Source of the DNA: Hymenopellis radicata
Taxonomy: Eukaryota > Basidiomycota > Agaricomycetes > Agaricales > Physalacriaceae
Reading direction: 5' to 3'
NCBI GenBank assembly: GCA_015501595.1
Contig: JADNRX010000035.1
Span: 1-64,000, forward strand
Length of the DNA stretch: 64,000 nucleotides
Shown here: positions 54,368 through 64,000 of the stretch, piece after piece
How positions within the stretch are numbered: position 1 is the first letter of the stretch
Layout: the number at the start of each line of letters is the position of its first letter
Notes under the pieces: model-generated
Database searches by the model: none
The model's input: only the letters and a program-made list of their open reading frames with translations
Told to the model about the DNA's origin: nothing
Program-made: the position numbers and the translations under genes

Positions 54368-55352
54368 TCATTTGGATTTCCGAGCGGCGGTCCTGCGGGA
54401 GCTCTTCTTGGCCTTGCCCCTCCCTCGAAGAGTGTTTCCACCCCTGTGGAACTTGTACTGGTATCGGATCCACGAGAGGAAACTCTATAAAGGGCGCCTT
54501 AGTCTACCGCCGTCCAAAAGGAATAACACGACAAACCTTACGAAACCGCGCTATATGGGCGGCCTTGAGTAGCCTACCCTCCCGAGCCTGAATAGTCTCG
54601 GTGGTCCGTCCAGTATTCTGTCAAAGGCGTGTGAAGTCGACTAGGTCTTAGAAACGTGCTAAGCTGTACCTCATTCTGGGCTGCTGGATCTTTCTACAAA
54701 GGATAATATTCAGATGCTGAGAGAAAACGAATGACGAAGATAGAGCTTACCTGGTTTTTCTCGCTCACCAAGTCCTCCACATCGTCGTAGGGACGTTGGT
54801 CCTCCTCGTTCTCGTCCTCCTGCTCATCCTCATCCTTGGCGGCCGAATTGGCGTCCCAAGGTCCAAAGACGCCAAATTGGCGAATCATATCTTTGACGGC
54901 ATCAAGAGCGTATGCGGTGCCCTCGGACGCGCTTTCAGCATTTCTTTTGCAGAACTCGTCGAGATGGTTGTCTATGGCATAAGCCAGCGCCTCTCCACCC
55001 AGCCACTTCTTCCGGAACTCTTTAACCCACCCTTCCGTGAGTGTTTTGTAGTCGTCCTCGTCAATGGGTTCATCCACACCGTCATTGTCGTGTTCGACGT
55101 CGCTGTTTATATCTGGGGAGGCAGCCCTGCGGTTAACCAGGTTAATCAGCGACCTCGTGATCGGTACCGAAATCTTACTTAGACGCTTTCGCTCTGCTCG
55201 CCACAGTGGGTTCATCCACATCGTCTTTGTCGCGTTCGATGTCGCTGTTTGTAGCTTGGGAGGCAGCCCTGCCGTTAACCAGGTTAATGATCGAACTCGT
55301 GATTGCAGAGGTACTGAAAGCTTACTTAGGCCCTTTCGTTCTCCTCGCCATG
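54368..55352 (-). CDS. Large unknown protein, upstream half (J), with duplicated exon
   Basis: ATG 55352 opens a tiny exon (MARRTKGPK), then exon 55268-55179 (AASQATNSDIERDKDDVDEP...) and exon 55126-54751 (AASPDINSDVEHDNDGVDEP, ALAYAIDNHLDEFCKRNAES, RPYDDVEDLVSEKNQ). Short exons at 54692-54669 and 54618-54537 follow, and then SFLSWIRYQYKFHRGGNTLR and a basic tail ending TGA 54368-54370. The two preceding intron-exon units are clearly duplicates of each other. Near 54600 one base puts the frame out. Because the next frame begins directly after the TGA and lacks an ATG, J and I are probably one gene broken by nonsense. Confidence 0.65.
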
Positions 55353-55571
55353 ATCTCACAATTTCGAGCACTGTAGGCTATCGTCCTGGCGCTGCAAAAT
55401 CAGAGCGGGTACTCTCGAATAGGAAGAATCTCACGCCGCCTCGGGAAATACCTAGTTTCAATACGCCGCGACTATATAGTCGTACTCACGTTCTGCCTAC
55501 TTAAACCTGACCGGGTCTTCGACTGTATCTCATCCTTCCTTTCTTTGCTACCTTCAGCGTCGTCCCCTACC

Positions 55572-56586
55572 ATGGTCCACAGCTCTTCTCCTGACAAGTC
55601 TCTGGGCACACCCAATTTTGTGGACACTGCCGAGGTCCTTCGTGAGTGTTACGCGTCGTACAAGTTGGGTTCGACTAACATTTCATAGATTTGGCGCAGA
55701 GGTTGTTGGATATGACACTCCAACCCCACCAAGCGGCCATGTTATATGATACGATTGCTGCAGCCACTTGTATGTCGTCTTTCCTCAGCTGGTGCCCATT
55801 CTCAACCTTGTCAATATCCCTTCGTTAGTCGTTCCGGATGTCGCCGCTGAAGCCACCGCGTCTGGTTAGTAAATGTTTGCTTCCTTCTTATCCAGATTCT
55901 CACTTCTTGTTACGTAGCTACTGGTTCCTCGTCGTCTGGTGGCGCCACCTCCGCTGGTATGTGTTATGTACATCTTCATTTCCGCGATGACTCATGTATC
56001 TATCAGTGTCCGTTCCTCCGGCGTACGCCACTCAACCCCCGGTGTCCACGGCGCCCGTCACCTCCTCCACGAATGTGTCGTCTTCGGGAGGACCTGTGGC
56101 TTCTGCGGCGACGACTGTTACCGTCCAGCCCGCCCCCGTGCTCCCAGCTCTGGCCGCGTCGATGTCCCCTCCCACCACCTCCAACCCTCCTGTAGCGGCG
56201 GGCACCCAAGTCACTGTCACCTTGCCGGTGACCAATAATGGTACGTTTATGCGCCTCGAATGTCGTTCAATCGCTGAGAAGTGGAAACAGGTATTCCTCC
56301 TTTCCAAGTACTGCCCGCCAACTTCCAGTACGTTAGGCCTGCAGATGGTACTCCAGGCCCTTACTATGCCATTACACGTGGGCGTGTCGTAGGCGTGGTC
56401 GCCGGCTGGTCAGTCTCTTCTTTCCCGCGGAGTTATCATGACTTACTTTGGGTTCGTAGGGATAGGGCCTCGCCTTCGTGCATCGGCGTCGGCGGTGCCG
56501 TCTTCAGGTCCGTCCCTAGCTTGAACATCGGCAAACAAGTTGTTCAGACGGCGTTGGCTGCCGGATCGTGCATGATTTTGCCATGA
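55572..56586 (+). CDS. Protein with RNase H1 N-terminal / viroplasmin-like domain (M)
   Basis: Seven exons (55572-55641, 55689-55769, 55829-55864, 55918-55956, 56007-56240, 56291-56408, 56460-56586) with consistent phases give 234 residues. An N-terminal helix pair (FVDTAEVLHLAQRLLDMTLQ) and a long Ser/Thr/Pro/Val-rich linker precede the final 60 residues: PYYAITRGRVVGVVAGW, then CIGVGGAVFRSVPSLNIGKQ. That is the pattern of the small RNA:DNA-hybrid-binding domain at the start of eukaryotic RNase H1 (also called caulimovirus viroplasmin domain). Here it sits at the C-terminus and no nuclease follows. It probably binds nucleic acid. TATA and enhancer elements are not evident. Confidence 0.75.
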
Positions 56587-56865
56587 AAGGCTGACGGGTT
56601 TTCTTGAGGTTTTAAACCGGCGCATGCTGCTCGTTCTTCTTCAAAAATTTATATGTATCTATCTACCAAGTTCGCATGTACAAAGTTGGCACTGAGAAGA
56701 CAGATCTTGTTCGTATCTCCTTCGTGTAGCATCTGACGCCTAAGTGACGCCTGTAACCTGTGAAATTAAAATACCCTCATCTTACCCTAGTACCAGTGAA
56801 AGTCTGCATTGACAACGTACAAGTCTTAGATCGATCCAAGTGTGGCGCAAAAAATATATATATTC

Positions 56866-57590
56866 TTATTTTAGAAATGCTAACTTGCACTGTGAAACTG
56901 CGGCCTGTAAGGCTTCCTCCATGGCTAGACATTGTATCTCTGTAATATTGCGTGATACCGATAGTATTTCATCCACGATACGCTGAACCTCCAAGTACTC
57001 TTCCGCCCAGGCACCCACAGAGTTCAACAAGTCGTGTAAGGCCTGTTGGGCCGCTACCAACATTTGCGCTAAGTCCTCTTCAATGTCATCGAGCAGGGGC
57101 GCCGAATGTCCGGGCCTATAATTATCCAATACGCGTTGGACCGTTGTCCGTAGAAAGCTCTTTGCCGAGGAATGTATGTAGGTTGTGAACTGTGTGTGGA
57201 CGTCCCGAGCGCGCTTCAGCGTGAGTTTTTCAGGTGCAGATAATCCATCATCGGGTTGACTGTGGCCTTTCGGTTATCTTGGTCAAGAGCAAAGCAGTCG
57301 TGGACTCACATGGCTGAGACGGCTGTAGATTCGGTGGGGATTGTCCCACCACCTGCCAGTTGGTCTTCGCGCTCGCTATATCGCTTGCGCCTTTGGTCAT
57401 TCACGCGTTCGTGTACCCTGTCATGATATAGGATATTAATTGGGACCAGGACGATATAAGTGACTTACTCAGGTTGAAAATACCATCGTCGTTGAGAAGC
57501 CTTACGCGCTGCTTTGCGTATATCATCGGTGTGATAAACTCTGGGGCGGCCCCCGGCGTGTGGAAGCCTTCGAGGTCGTCCACCAGGCAT
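56866..57590 (-). CDS. Protein with GRPR motif and helical C-terminus (N)
   Basis: Three exons (57590-57469, 57417-57310, 57259-56866) with matching phases encode 207 residues. The start MPGGRPRRLPHAGGRPRVYH carries two GGRPR motifs, followed by TDDIRKAARKASQRRWYFQP. This is an Arg-rich AT-hook-plus-basic-helix layout often seen beside transposons in Agaricomycetes. The C-terminal exon is helical (DDIEEDLAQMLVAAQQALHD, YLEVQRIVDEILSVSRNITE). It may bind DNA; no partner is known. Confidence 0.7.
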
Positions 57591-57775
57591 CTCAAGAATA
57601 CGAGATGATGGTGCGAACACAAGAGCAATGTGCCAACCCAAGACGCCAAACACGATCGGAACGCTATAGCGTTAATGAACGTGAATGGCTCATTAGCCAG
57701 TTTCATCAGACAATAACTGAGGAAAATCCGTCAAAATCAAATCAAATAGTATCAAAAACACACATGAGAATGGTG
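57591..57775. other. Upstream region of gene N
   Basis: A short stretch rich in A and in TCAAA words (57730-57765). It presumably contains the promoter of the minus-strand gene at 57590. No other feature. Confidence 0.35.
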
Positions 57776-58032
57776 TACTGTACCGTTTCGACCGGTAATT
57801 CGCATACCGGATCACGGACCGTCGCGAAGCGAAGCTATAGATAGCCCATATCGCGTCACGGTCCATTTTTCCAGGCACAGATCGCCCAAAATGGAAATTT
57901 TCGGCCCCGCCTAGCGGCGGGGCATCCAAATCGGGTAATTCCCGCGTTCGTGCCTGGAAACGAAGCTGTTCGCTGTAGGTTCGCGGCATATCGCGTCACA
58001 TGCCGTGAACCTATGGTCGAAACGGTACAGTA
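57776..58032. mobile_element. MITE with 16-bp terminal inverted repeats and TA target duplication
   Basis: TACTGTACCGTTTCGACC (57776-57793) and GGTCGAAACGGTACAGTA (58015-58032) are perfect reverse complements. Treating the outer TA on each side as target duplication leaves a 253-bp element with CTGTACCG...CGGTACAG ends, as in Tc1/mariner-type MITEs. CATATCGCGTCAC occurs twice inside (57848 and 57987), and GCCCCGCC...GGCGGGGC forms an internal hairpin. There is no coding capacity. The perfect ends suggest recent insertion. Confidence 0.85.
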
Positions 58033-58377
58033 TTCAGAAAGTGAATCAAAACTCTGGTGCGCCCCCGACAACGTTGACGATGGGAGCATGATCCATGATG
58101 TCACAGGCGCCCAAGGCCGTTTCTGGTAGTCGCTGGCGCTAGCACATACCACATTTGGCATGCTGTACGCGCCATCTTGTTTTGGCAAAATTAAAGCGGC
58201 GATTTGGAAGATGCCGAAAGGTAATGGCCGAGTTTTACCAGAACCACTTTGCCTCTTGCCACGTCGGCGAACACCATGCGGATCTCTCCTCTGCCAATTC
58301 AATGAGGCGCCACCCGCTCTTGTTTACACGTCTTACGCGGCTGACGCAGACTGTCTGTCACAATTTCTTTTGTTATT

Positions 58378-58860
58378 GGGTGAGTCGACAGCATTCTCTC
58401 TCCCACAGAGGCGTCCTGACCCGGAATCAGAGCTAGCGCCAAGTCTTGCTGGTCAAAGGACGCCAGCGCTGTTTGCAGGCTAACATTCGTCTACCACTCT
58501 ACCATTTCGTTCAGTCTCCTTCGGTCCTTTCATTTCATTCCTCTTCTTAATTAAACGCCGCGATGGCAAATCTCCTCTGCATCTGGAAAGGGAAGATTGC
58601 CCGTCGGCATTCAGTTCATCGGTGAGTCCACAGCATTCTCTATTCCGCCAACGCACCCTGATCTGGAATCAGAGAGCGTGTCGCCCTCTGGCTGGCCCAA
58701 GTACGAGGCAGGCGCTGTTGGCCTACACGCTGGCGAACATTCCTCTGGTGTACCCCGCCACAGCAATTCTTTTTGGTCGTTTCATTGCGCTCTTCTTAAT
58801 TAAACGCCGCGATTGCGAATCTCCTCCGTGTCTCCAACCCTCCACGAATCATCATTAATC
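58378..58860. repeat. Tandem duplication of about 241 bp
   Basis: The sequence from GGTGAGTCGACAGCATTC (58378) recurs from GGTGAGTCCACAGCATTC (58619). Both copies include CGGAATCAGAG/TGGAATCAGAG, the T-rich TTCATT stretch and CTTCTTAATTAAACGCCGCG before the next block. It lies upstream of the gene at 59045 and may duplicate a promoter or a spliced leader exon (both copies begin with a GGTGAGT donor-like word). Confidence 0.75.
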
Positions 58861-59044
58861 CATTTCTGTCGACCTCCTCGTCCGCTGGTTACTACCATTC
58901 AAAATTTTATCACCCCAAATCTGTGTTCATGGCTTTCTCGCGCTTGTATTTAGATGGAACTTCAACGACTTAGATTTTGCCCACCTCTCCCATCCTGTCC
59001 TGCAACCATTTCATCGTCTTCCGCATGTCCGTCTCGTCGTCACT

Positions 59045-59577
59045 ATGTCGCTCGACTACAGCCTCTATGTCGCTCCCGACTTGGATCGCGACGCCGTTCT
59101 TGCCCAACGTCACGCCGAGGCGCGTCTCCTCAACGCCCTCCACTGGTCTCAGGATCCGTTCGATGGATCCATCGATCTCCCGATTATTCCAGTGGTAAGG
59201 CATTCCTTTACACTCACCTTGCGCGTTGCTTACCCTTTGCTGAGAGGTGTCTCAAGGCCGCGAAATCGGATATAATGTACGTTTAACAATCTTACCTTAC
59301 TCCATAAAAACTAACGCTCCTTGTAGCGACTCACCCCGAACAGCTCCGGTGCATCAACAACTGTTCGGGCGATTGGGGTGACCTCTGGGACAGCGCCTCA
59401 GAATCCCGCAACTATCAACATGTCCGCCTGCGCGAAAAGGCCCTCTCCGCTGAAATCAACCGCCGCTGGAGGATCCCGGATGGGCCGCATAGAAAAGAAC
59501 AAGAGACCCAAAGGTTCAGGTTTCGTCAACTCTCCTTGATTACTACGCTGCTTGATTCTGATGTTTTGAGAACAGGT
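59045..59577 (+). CDS. Unknown protein, 5' exons (O, upstream part)
   Basis: ATG 59045 gives MSLDYSLYVAPDLDRDAVLA, then LLNALHWSQDPFDGSIDLPI, to a GTAAGG donor at 59193. After short exons comes PEQLRCINNCSGDWGDLWDS, SRNYQHVRLREKALSAEINR and RWRIPDGPHRKEQETQ. Intron boundaries are approximate; one donor seems to be GTTTAA. The exons point into the long frame at 59606, but the phases do not match by one base, so the link is unproven. Confidence 0.45.
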
Positions 59578-59605
59578 CGTCCTCGAAACCCTTTGGTACT
59601 TCCAT

Positions 59606-61447
59606 ATGATGCGGCGAGGGCGCTTCGGCCTACCCGCACCTAAACCTCTTGATCCATCCCCCATCGTCATTGAGCGTCACTCCACCCTTGCTCCTCCTAT
59701 ACCTCCACCTCCGCCACCGAATTCACCTTCAGTCTCCATCCAGCCTGGACGTCAATCCCGAGTTCTTCAGGCCCTGGATCAGGAAATGGAGAGTATTTCC
59801 CCCACCGAAGTTCACCTGCCTCCCTCCGAACGGCAATCCCACCCCATGACTGGACTTCTGAAACTCCCGCCTTTCATGCCCGACGCTCTCGATGACCCCT
59901 CTGTTGTTTCCGTCGGAGAACCTCTTCGTCGCCTCGACCGGCGCAAAACGAAAGTCAGCCATCCACTCAACACCCGTATACCCGCCTATCCACCCTCACC
60001 TCGCGCCAATCCATACCCATTGCCATCACCGCCACTCCCGTTGAAGGACAGATACGCAACCGAGCAGCGGTTACAACGCATGCTCACTGCACTCTCGCCC
60101 CCAGCGAATCTACTCCCAAGACGAGATCATTATTCGGACTTGGGTTCAATCCCGCCGGTTCCACCACAACGCGCAGCGACTTCTTTCGACGCGGAGTCCC
60201 TCCAACGCCCCACTTCTAGTCTGTCCTCCCACACGTCGACGTCTAGCAATGTCACGCGTACCACTGTCCTGAACTCTCCCCCACCCCTATCGTCGACAGC
60301 CGAGTGGCTCGACAGACTCGGCTCGAGGTCTGGATCAAGCGCTTCGACATACGACATTCTCACCGCTTGTCTCAAGCGAGTCCTGCCAAATCAAGCTGTT
60401 GCTGGTACCTGTGTGTTCCTCGCTGATGAACTCACTGCGTCTGGCGTCCAACGGGAACATAGTCGCTTGGACGTACTGGAGAGCGTCGCGGACCGACTGC
60501 GCAAGGCGATTGCTGAAGAGCTCACGGTTCGTCGTGATGCTCTGCGTCGCCGGGAGTCCGAGCTTGTTTCCAATTGGGAAGACGAGTACCTTGCCAATGC
60601 TCGAGACGATAAGAAGGTTGAACAAGAAGTCGCTCTGTTATTGCACGGTCGTCGTGCCTCTCCCTCACCTCCTCCTTCACCTCGGCATGAATGCCCATAC
60701 TTTGTGTCTCTAGAGGGCTCTAGTGGTCTATGCCGGCCGCCTACGTCTCGAGTGGGACCGGGCCCGGTTGATGAACAGAACTCCTCATCTGTCCCTCTCG
60801 TAGACACTCCACAGGAGGGTGCGCCGAATAGCACACGTCCCGGCTCGCCTACGCCACCACCCCACTCTGAGCTCAACAACTTTGACACCGTTGACTTCAA
60901 CTTGGCGCCACCGACTTATGTGTCGTATGACATTGCTTGTCAGTGCGCGATGAGGCCAATGACAGCGCCATCCTCGCCGACACCTGTCCCGCCTTCGTCT
61001 GCCCCTGCGGTGTCCTCGTCCCCAGGAGGGCCCGTCGTGTTCTACGATGATGATGACACCGAGGAGTCGACACCTGTCCCGCCTTCGTCTGCCCCTGCGG
61101 TGTCCTCGTCCCCAGGAGGGCCCGTCGTGTTCTACGATGATGATGACACCGAGGAGTCGACACCTGTCCCGCCTTCGTCTGCCCCTGCGGTGTCGTCGTC
61201 CCCAGGAGGGCCCGTCGTGTTCTACGATGATGATGTGGAACAGGCGATGTATAATGACACCGAGGAGCCAGATGTGGATGTGGACAAGGTAATTGCCTCT
61301 TCTTTTTACCAAGACCTCGCTCGCGACATCAGCGTTGACCCCTCTATTGACAGGGCAATGGTCCGCACCCTCACGTCCCTCGCTGAGGATTCGCCGGAGG
61401 ACCTGTTAAATAAGTGTGTGGACTCTTTGATCGAGGAGGTAGAATAG
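59606..61447 (+). CDS. Proline/serine-rich protein with C-terminal repeats (O)
   Basis: A single 613-codon frame. The first 250 residues are Pro/Ser-rich and disordered (HSTLAPPIPPPPPPNSP region). A folded helical block follows (ILTACLKRVLPNQAVAGTCV, DVLESVADRLRKAIAEELTV, RRDALRRRESELVSNWEDEY). Another Pro-rich stretch, three 30-residue repeats (TPVPPSSAPAVSSSPGGPVV then FYDDDDTEES) and a tail reading AMVRTLTSLAEDSPEDLLNK complete it. The true start may be in upstream exons. No known domain. Confidence 0.6.
   Translation: MMRRGRFGLPAPKPLDPSPIVIERHSTLAPPIPPPPPPNSPSVSIQPGRQSRVLQALDQEMESISPTEVHLPPSERQSHPMTGLLKLPPFMPDALDDPSVVSVGEPLRRLDRRKTKVSHPLNTRIPAYPPSPRANPYPLPSPPLPLKDRYATEQRLQRMLTALSPPANLLPRRDHYSDLGSIPPVPPQRAATSFDAESLQRPTSSLSSHTSTSSNVTRTTVLNSPPPLSSTAEWLDRLGSRSGSSASTYDILTACLKRVLPNQAVAGTCVFLADELTASGVQREHSRLDVLESVADRLRKAIAEELTVRRDALRRRESELVSNWEDEYLANARDDKKVEQEVALLLHGRRASPSPPPSPRHECPYFVSLEGSSGLCRPPTSRVGPGPVDEQNSSSVPLVDTPQEGAPNSTRPGSPTPPPHSELNNFDTVDFNLAPPTYVSYDIACQCAMRPMTAPSSPTPVPPSSAPAVSSSPGGPVVFYDDDDTEESTPVPPSSAPAVSSSPGGPVVFYDDDDTEESTPVPPSSAPAVSSSPGGPVVFYDDDVEQAMYNDTEEPDVDVDKVIASSFYQDLARDISVDPSIDRAMVRTLTSLAEDSPEDLLNKCVDSLIEEVE
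60981..61241 (+). repeat. 90-bp coding minisatellite, three units
   Basis: Units start with CACCTGTCCCGCCTTCG at 60981, 61071 and 61161. The first two are identical; the third differs by single bases before it leaves the repeat. Each adds one acidic FYDDDDTEES-type segment to protein O. Such near-identity implies recent expansion or gene conversion. Confidence 0.9.
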
Positions 61448-61739
61448 TCTTCTTGTGTGGCGCATTGCGACGTATTATCGGACCTGTTTTGTGTATCTTG
61501 TGTGTTGCTCACTGTATTGGACATTAGACGTTAGATTACATGTTTCCTCCGTAGATTTTATTTGTGTTTAGATTACTTAGAGCTTAGAGTTGCCTACAAT
61601 GAAGTTGTCGTGTTCATTTTGTTTTTTTAAATTTAAGAATCTTCTCGTACATGCAGCTACTGCTAAGACTTCCTCAGGCAATTCAACAGTATACAGTAAC
61701 AGTATACAGTAATATTTGATGTGTATGCAGCTAGACTAC
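61448..61739. other. Intergenic stretch between convergent genes
   Basis: T-rich 3' flank of gene O, with a CAGTATACAGTAACAGTATACAGTAA direct repeat near 61687-61713 (units ACAGTATACAGTA). No gene. Confidence 0.45.
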
Positions 61740-62360
61740 TCGATAATGAAGGCCAAAGCTGCAAGCAATTCTGTTGCCCGATCCGAGTTGGGGCATGCAC
61801 CGACAGATAGAGCAACACACGCCTCTACTTCTGGTCCGAGGAGGCACGCTGCAGCCATCGATGAATAAGGCAGTCATTGAAATACAGGTTGAATCATACC
61901 TGTAGCTAAAATCCTCAAATTCAGGCCATCATGGACGCCAATAGCACCAAATGCGGTTCCAAGTCGAGGAACCCCGTGACATCCAACCAGCTGTGAACGT
62001 GGCAATTGACTCTGTTCTTGTTCAAATCGGCTGGATCGGGAGTGCGATGGAAGAGGACGCATTCGCTTTGAACTGCGCTTGTTAGAACAGTGAAGGGAAT
62101 TTCCAACTTATGGAGAACATACCGATTTTGTGGTTGCTGTAGTAGCGATCGAGGACGCGTCGTTGCGCTGCAATATAGGATGGTATATAGTCTGGTATAT
62201 CTTGCGCATTGGCGACTTCAGTTGCAGTAAGCGTATCCATGTGGTCTGGATGGGAACAGGTTGGGCAGGGACAACTAAATATAGTCGAAAATACCCCGGT
62301 CAGGGCTTTCCTTTTTGCTTCCGCCTTCGATCCGCCACTTCTTCCTCCTCGATGTGACAC
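61740..62360 (-). CDS. Unknown multi-exon protein Q
   Basis: Candidate exons on the minus strand read SHRGGRSGGSKAEAKRKALT, VANAQDIPDYIPSYIAAQRR, VLDRYYSNHK, and then, after a GTATGTTC donor, either ECVLFHRTPDPADLNKN or QLVGCHGVPRLGTAFGAIGV. A last exon reads CLLGPEVEACVALSVGACPN and ELLAALAFIIE-stop. Two alternative joins are possible, so only the existence of a gene is claimed. The family is unknown. Confidence 0.35.
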
Positions 62361-62412
62361 GCTGCTTCCAATGCGACTCCATTACACTGCGGGAGACGTA
62401 CTACATGGGATT

Positions 62413-62983
62413 CTACTGCGTCGCCGCCACCGGGAAAATGTACTCAAAATCATCCACCAACTCATGCAGTATGTCGAAGCGCACAATAATAACATCCATG
62501 CGCCCGTCTTTCCCCTCTGGCCGCCCGTCGCCTGTCCACTGCCGAGCCAGAAGGTTGATGTAGAACATGATTATGGACTACAATAACGTCACAACATTGC
62601 GCGTCCAAAATTGAGGTTCTTACCTTCTGGCGCTCCCTGGCAATTCGCGGCTCCTCGGGAAAGCGACCGGCCCACAGCTGAAAGAAGTCGGCAAACCAGC
62701 GTTTGATTTTATTCGCTTTCAGCGTCCTCTGGAAATCAGAGAACGAGGTCATCAGGAACTCGTCCTGATGTGTGGTGAAGCTGCGAGGCAGGTGATACGT
62801 CGACGTTGTGAAAAATTCTGGGTAGGGGTGGTCTTGTCGAGGAGTGTCCGATCTATGGAAATGTGAGCTCTATCATAAGTTGTATTGGAAGGATGCTCAC
62901 GGTAGGGATAGGACTGCGCGCCGATACGCGATCTCGAGCTCGCGCTCCTCTGGAGTCATTCGTTTGGTCCAAAGGCGAGGCAT
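62413..62983 (-). CDS. Unknown protein P
   Basis: Exons 62983-62901, 62852-62624 and 62538-62413 with good phases encode 145 residues: MPRLWTKRMTPEERELEIAY, PEFFTTSTYHLPRSFTTHQD, TLKANKIKRWFADFFQLWAG, RFPEEPRIARERQK and MDVIIVRFDILHELVDDFEY. The alternative of splicing again at GTGGCG (44-nt intron) would replace the last few residues with CNGVALEAACHIEEEEVADR. The block before the FPEEP motif resembles gene H. The function is unknown. Confidence 0.6.
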
Positions 62984-63151
62984 GGTGGTTGGTCGTGAAG
63001 GCGTGCGGAAGGAATGAACGCCGTTCACGCGTCCCCTTATACGTTCTTCGCCGCAAACGTAATCCCTGTCAAAATCCCCCCCCCAATAGACGTCCTTTAC
63101 CATTCTTGGACCCCGCTGATTTCGCCACAATTTTCGTCTCTCAAGGTCGCC

Positions 63152-64000
63152 ATGTTCAATGCCAGCGCGTTTCAGAGGTCTCGACGTACTAGACGGGTAA
63201 AATCAGGTCCCTACCCAACGTCTCCCATGAAAACACTTCACTACCCAACATCTTCCCACTCATCATCGCCTGCCAAGGACCTTGGACAGTCTCAGGCGCG
63301 TTACTTGAATGCAAGCCAAGGTCGGCCGGAGGAGGACGATTCCATCAGGACGGAGCGATACGTGCGCGACCAGTTTGGCAAACTCCGCACCGTTGAGGGC
63401 CTCTCATTTGGTAGCGAGCTCAACGCTGTTCATCGTCAGGATGCGCTCACTGATCGCGAGGAATCCATGCCTCGTGAGGAGGTAGAGATAATCGAACAGG
63501 ATGAAGTGATAATGGAAGACATCGGAGAGTGGGTTGACGAGGACGATGGAGCTTCGAAGAAGAAGAAGAATCCAACGACGAAAACAGGGCAGGTAGGTGG
63601 GCCCGAATCAGTATAACCCTATTCTAATTCTTCAACAGCGCCGGGCTATGGACGTGTGGAAAGCACGTTTTGGTGGGCGAAACTACTCACAAGAGTTCCT
63701 TTATGAGCTCCTACGGCATAAAGGACGTGGCGGCGCGAACACCGCCTCTTGTGGTGGATGCCACAAGCCCGACAGAGCTATCTATCGCTGCAGAGAGTGC
63801 TCGCCGACTCGCTTGTTCTGCAAGGCATGCTGTCTCGCAGAACATGTACAACGACCTCTTCACATTATCCGGGTAAGTCTTTCCTTATAGCGTGGCTCCC
63901 TTCTAACAGTGTTTGGTAGGAATGGGATGGCATCAAGTTCAACAAGGTGTCTTTACGTTCTCTAGGACTGCGCGTCTACCTAGGACACGAGGACGGCTCA
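63152..64000 (+). mobile_element. KDZ transposase copy 4, N-terminal part (cut by window end)
   Basis: Exons 63152-63592, 63639-63872 and 63920 to the edge join in phase 0. A basic Ser/Pro-rich start (MFNASAFQRSRRTRRVKSGP), YVRDQFGKLRTVEGLSFGSE and an acidic KKKK linker lead to the CxC2 cluster: CGGCHKPDRAIYRCRECSP, LFCKACCLAEHVQRPLHIIR, EWDGIKFNKVSLRSLGLRVY, LGHE. The three C-x-x-C pairs, the following His residues and the LG-x-x-V-x-LGH end are canonical for KDZ-associated CxC2 domains. No disruption is seen, so this may be the most intact copy. Confidence 0.85.

Overview
The window looks like a transposon-rich, accessory segment of a basidiomycete nuclear genome, most likely an Agaricomycete. 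The evidence is small introns (about 42-65 nt, GT...AG, with CTGAC/CTAAC-like branch sites), several KDZ transposases with the CxC2 cysteine cluster, a Helitron, F-box paralogues, and many lineage-specific proteins without recognisable domains. Most genes below are multi-exon. I built the models by hand from open frames, splice signals and paralogue comparison.

Layout. 1-8.4 kb: the end of one gene, then a tandem array of four F-box-like paralogues. The outer two are intact; the inner two are frameshifted. All four keep a phase-1 intron at the same site. 9.0-17.0 kb: a large AT-rich Helitron with Rep and Pif1-type helicase parts and a C-terminal ubiquitin-protease-like domain, broken by one in-frame TAG. 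17.4-19.2 kb: a relic and an intact copy of a small chromodomain gene, whose paralogue lies inverted at 27.2-27.9 kb. 21.9-23.6 kb: a decayed Gypsy-type protease/RT fragment fused to the 3' end of an aromatic-compound monooxygenase gene. 24.1-33.4 kb: a run of minus-strand genes of unknown function. 34.1-37.3 kb: a frameshifted Spt5/KOW-like gene, followed by a GT8 fragment.

40.9-50 kb: a KDZ nest. KDZ copy 1 (+) meets truncated copy 2 (-) tail to tail. Copy 3 (-) is fused in frame to a duplicated 3' end of a neighbouring gene, and small minus-strand genes follow. 50.5-51.5 kb: AT-rich repeats, a 350-bp inverted-repeat element and a tRNA-like gene. 51.7-55.4 kb: a long disrupted gene that has a tandemly duplicated intron-exon unit. 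55.6-62.98 kb: several small genes, including one with an RNase H1 N-terminal (viroplasmin-like) domain and one with a GRPR motif, plus a clean TA-flanked MITE. 63.15-64 kb: the start of a fourth KDZ transposase, cut by the window edge.

How the parts fit. Little here looks like housekeeping. KDZ copies, a Helitron and a retroelement fragment are interspersed with paralogous families of small unknown proteins that seem to travel and duplicate with them. Several broken reading frames change frame at short C or G homopolymers, so part of the apparent decay could be sequencing indels.
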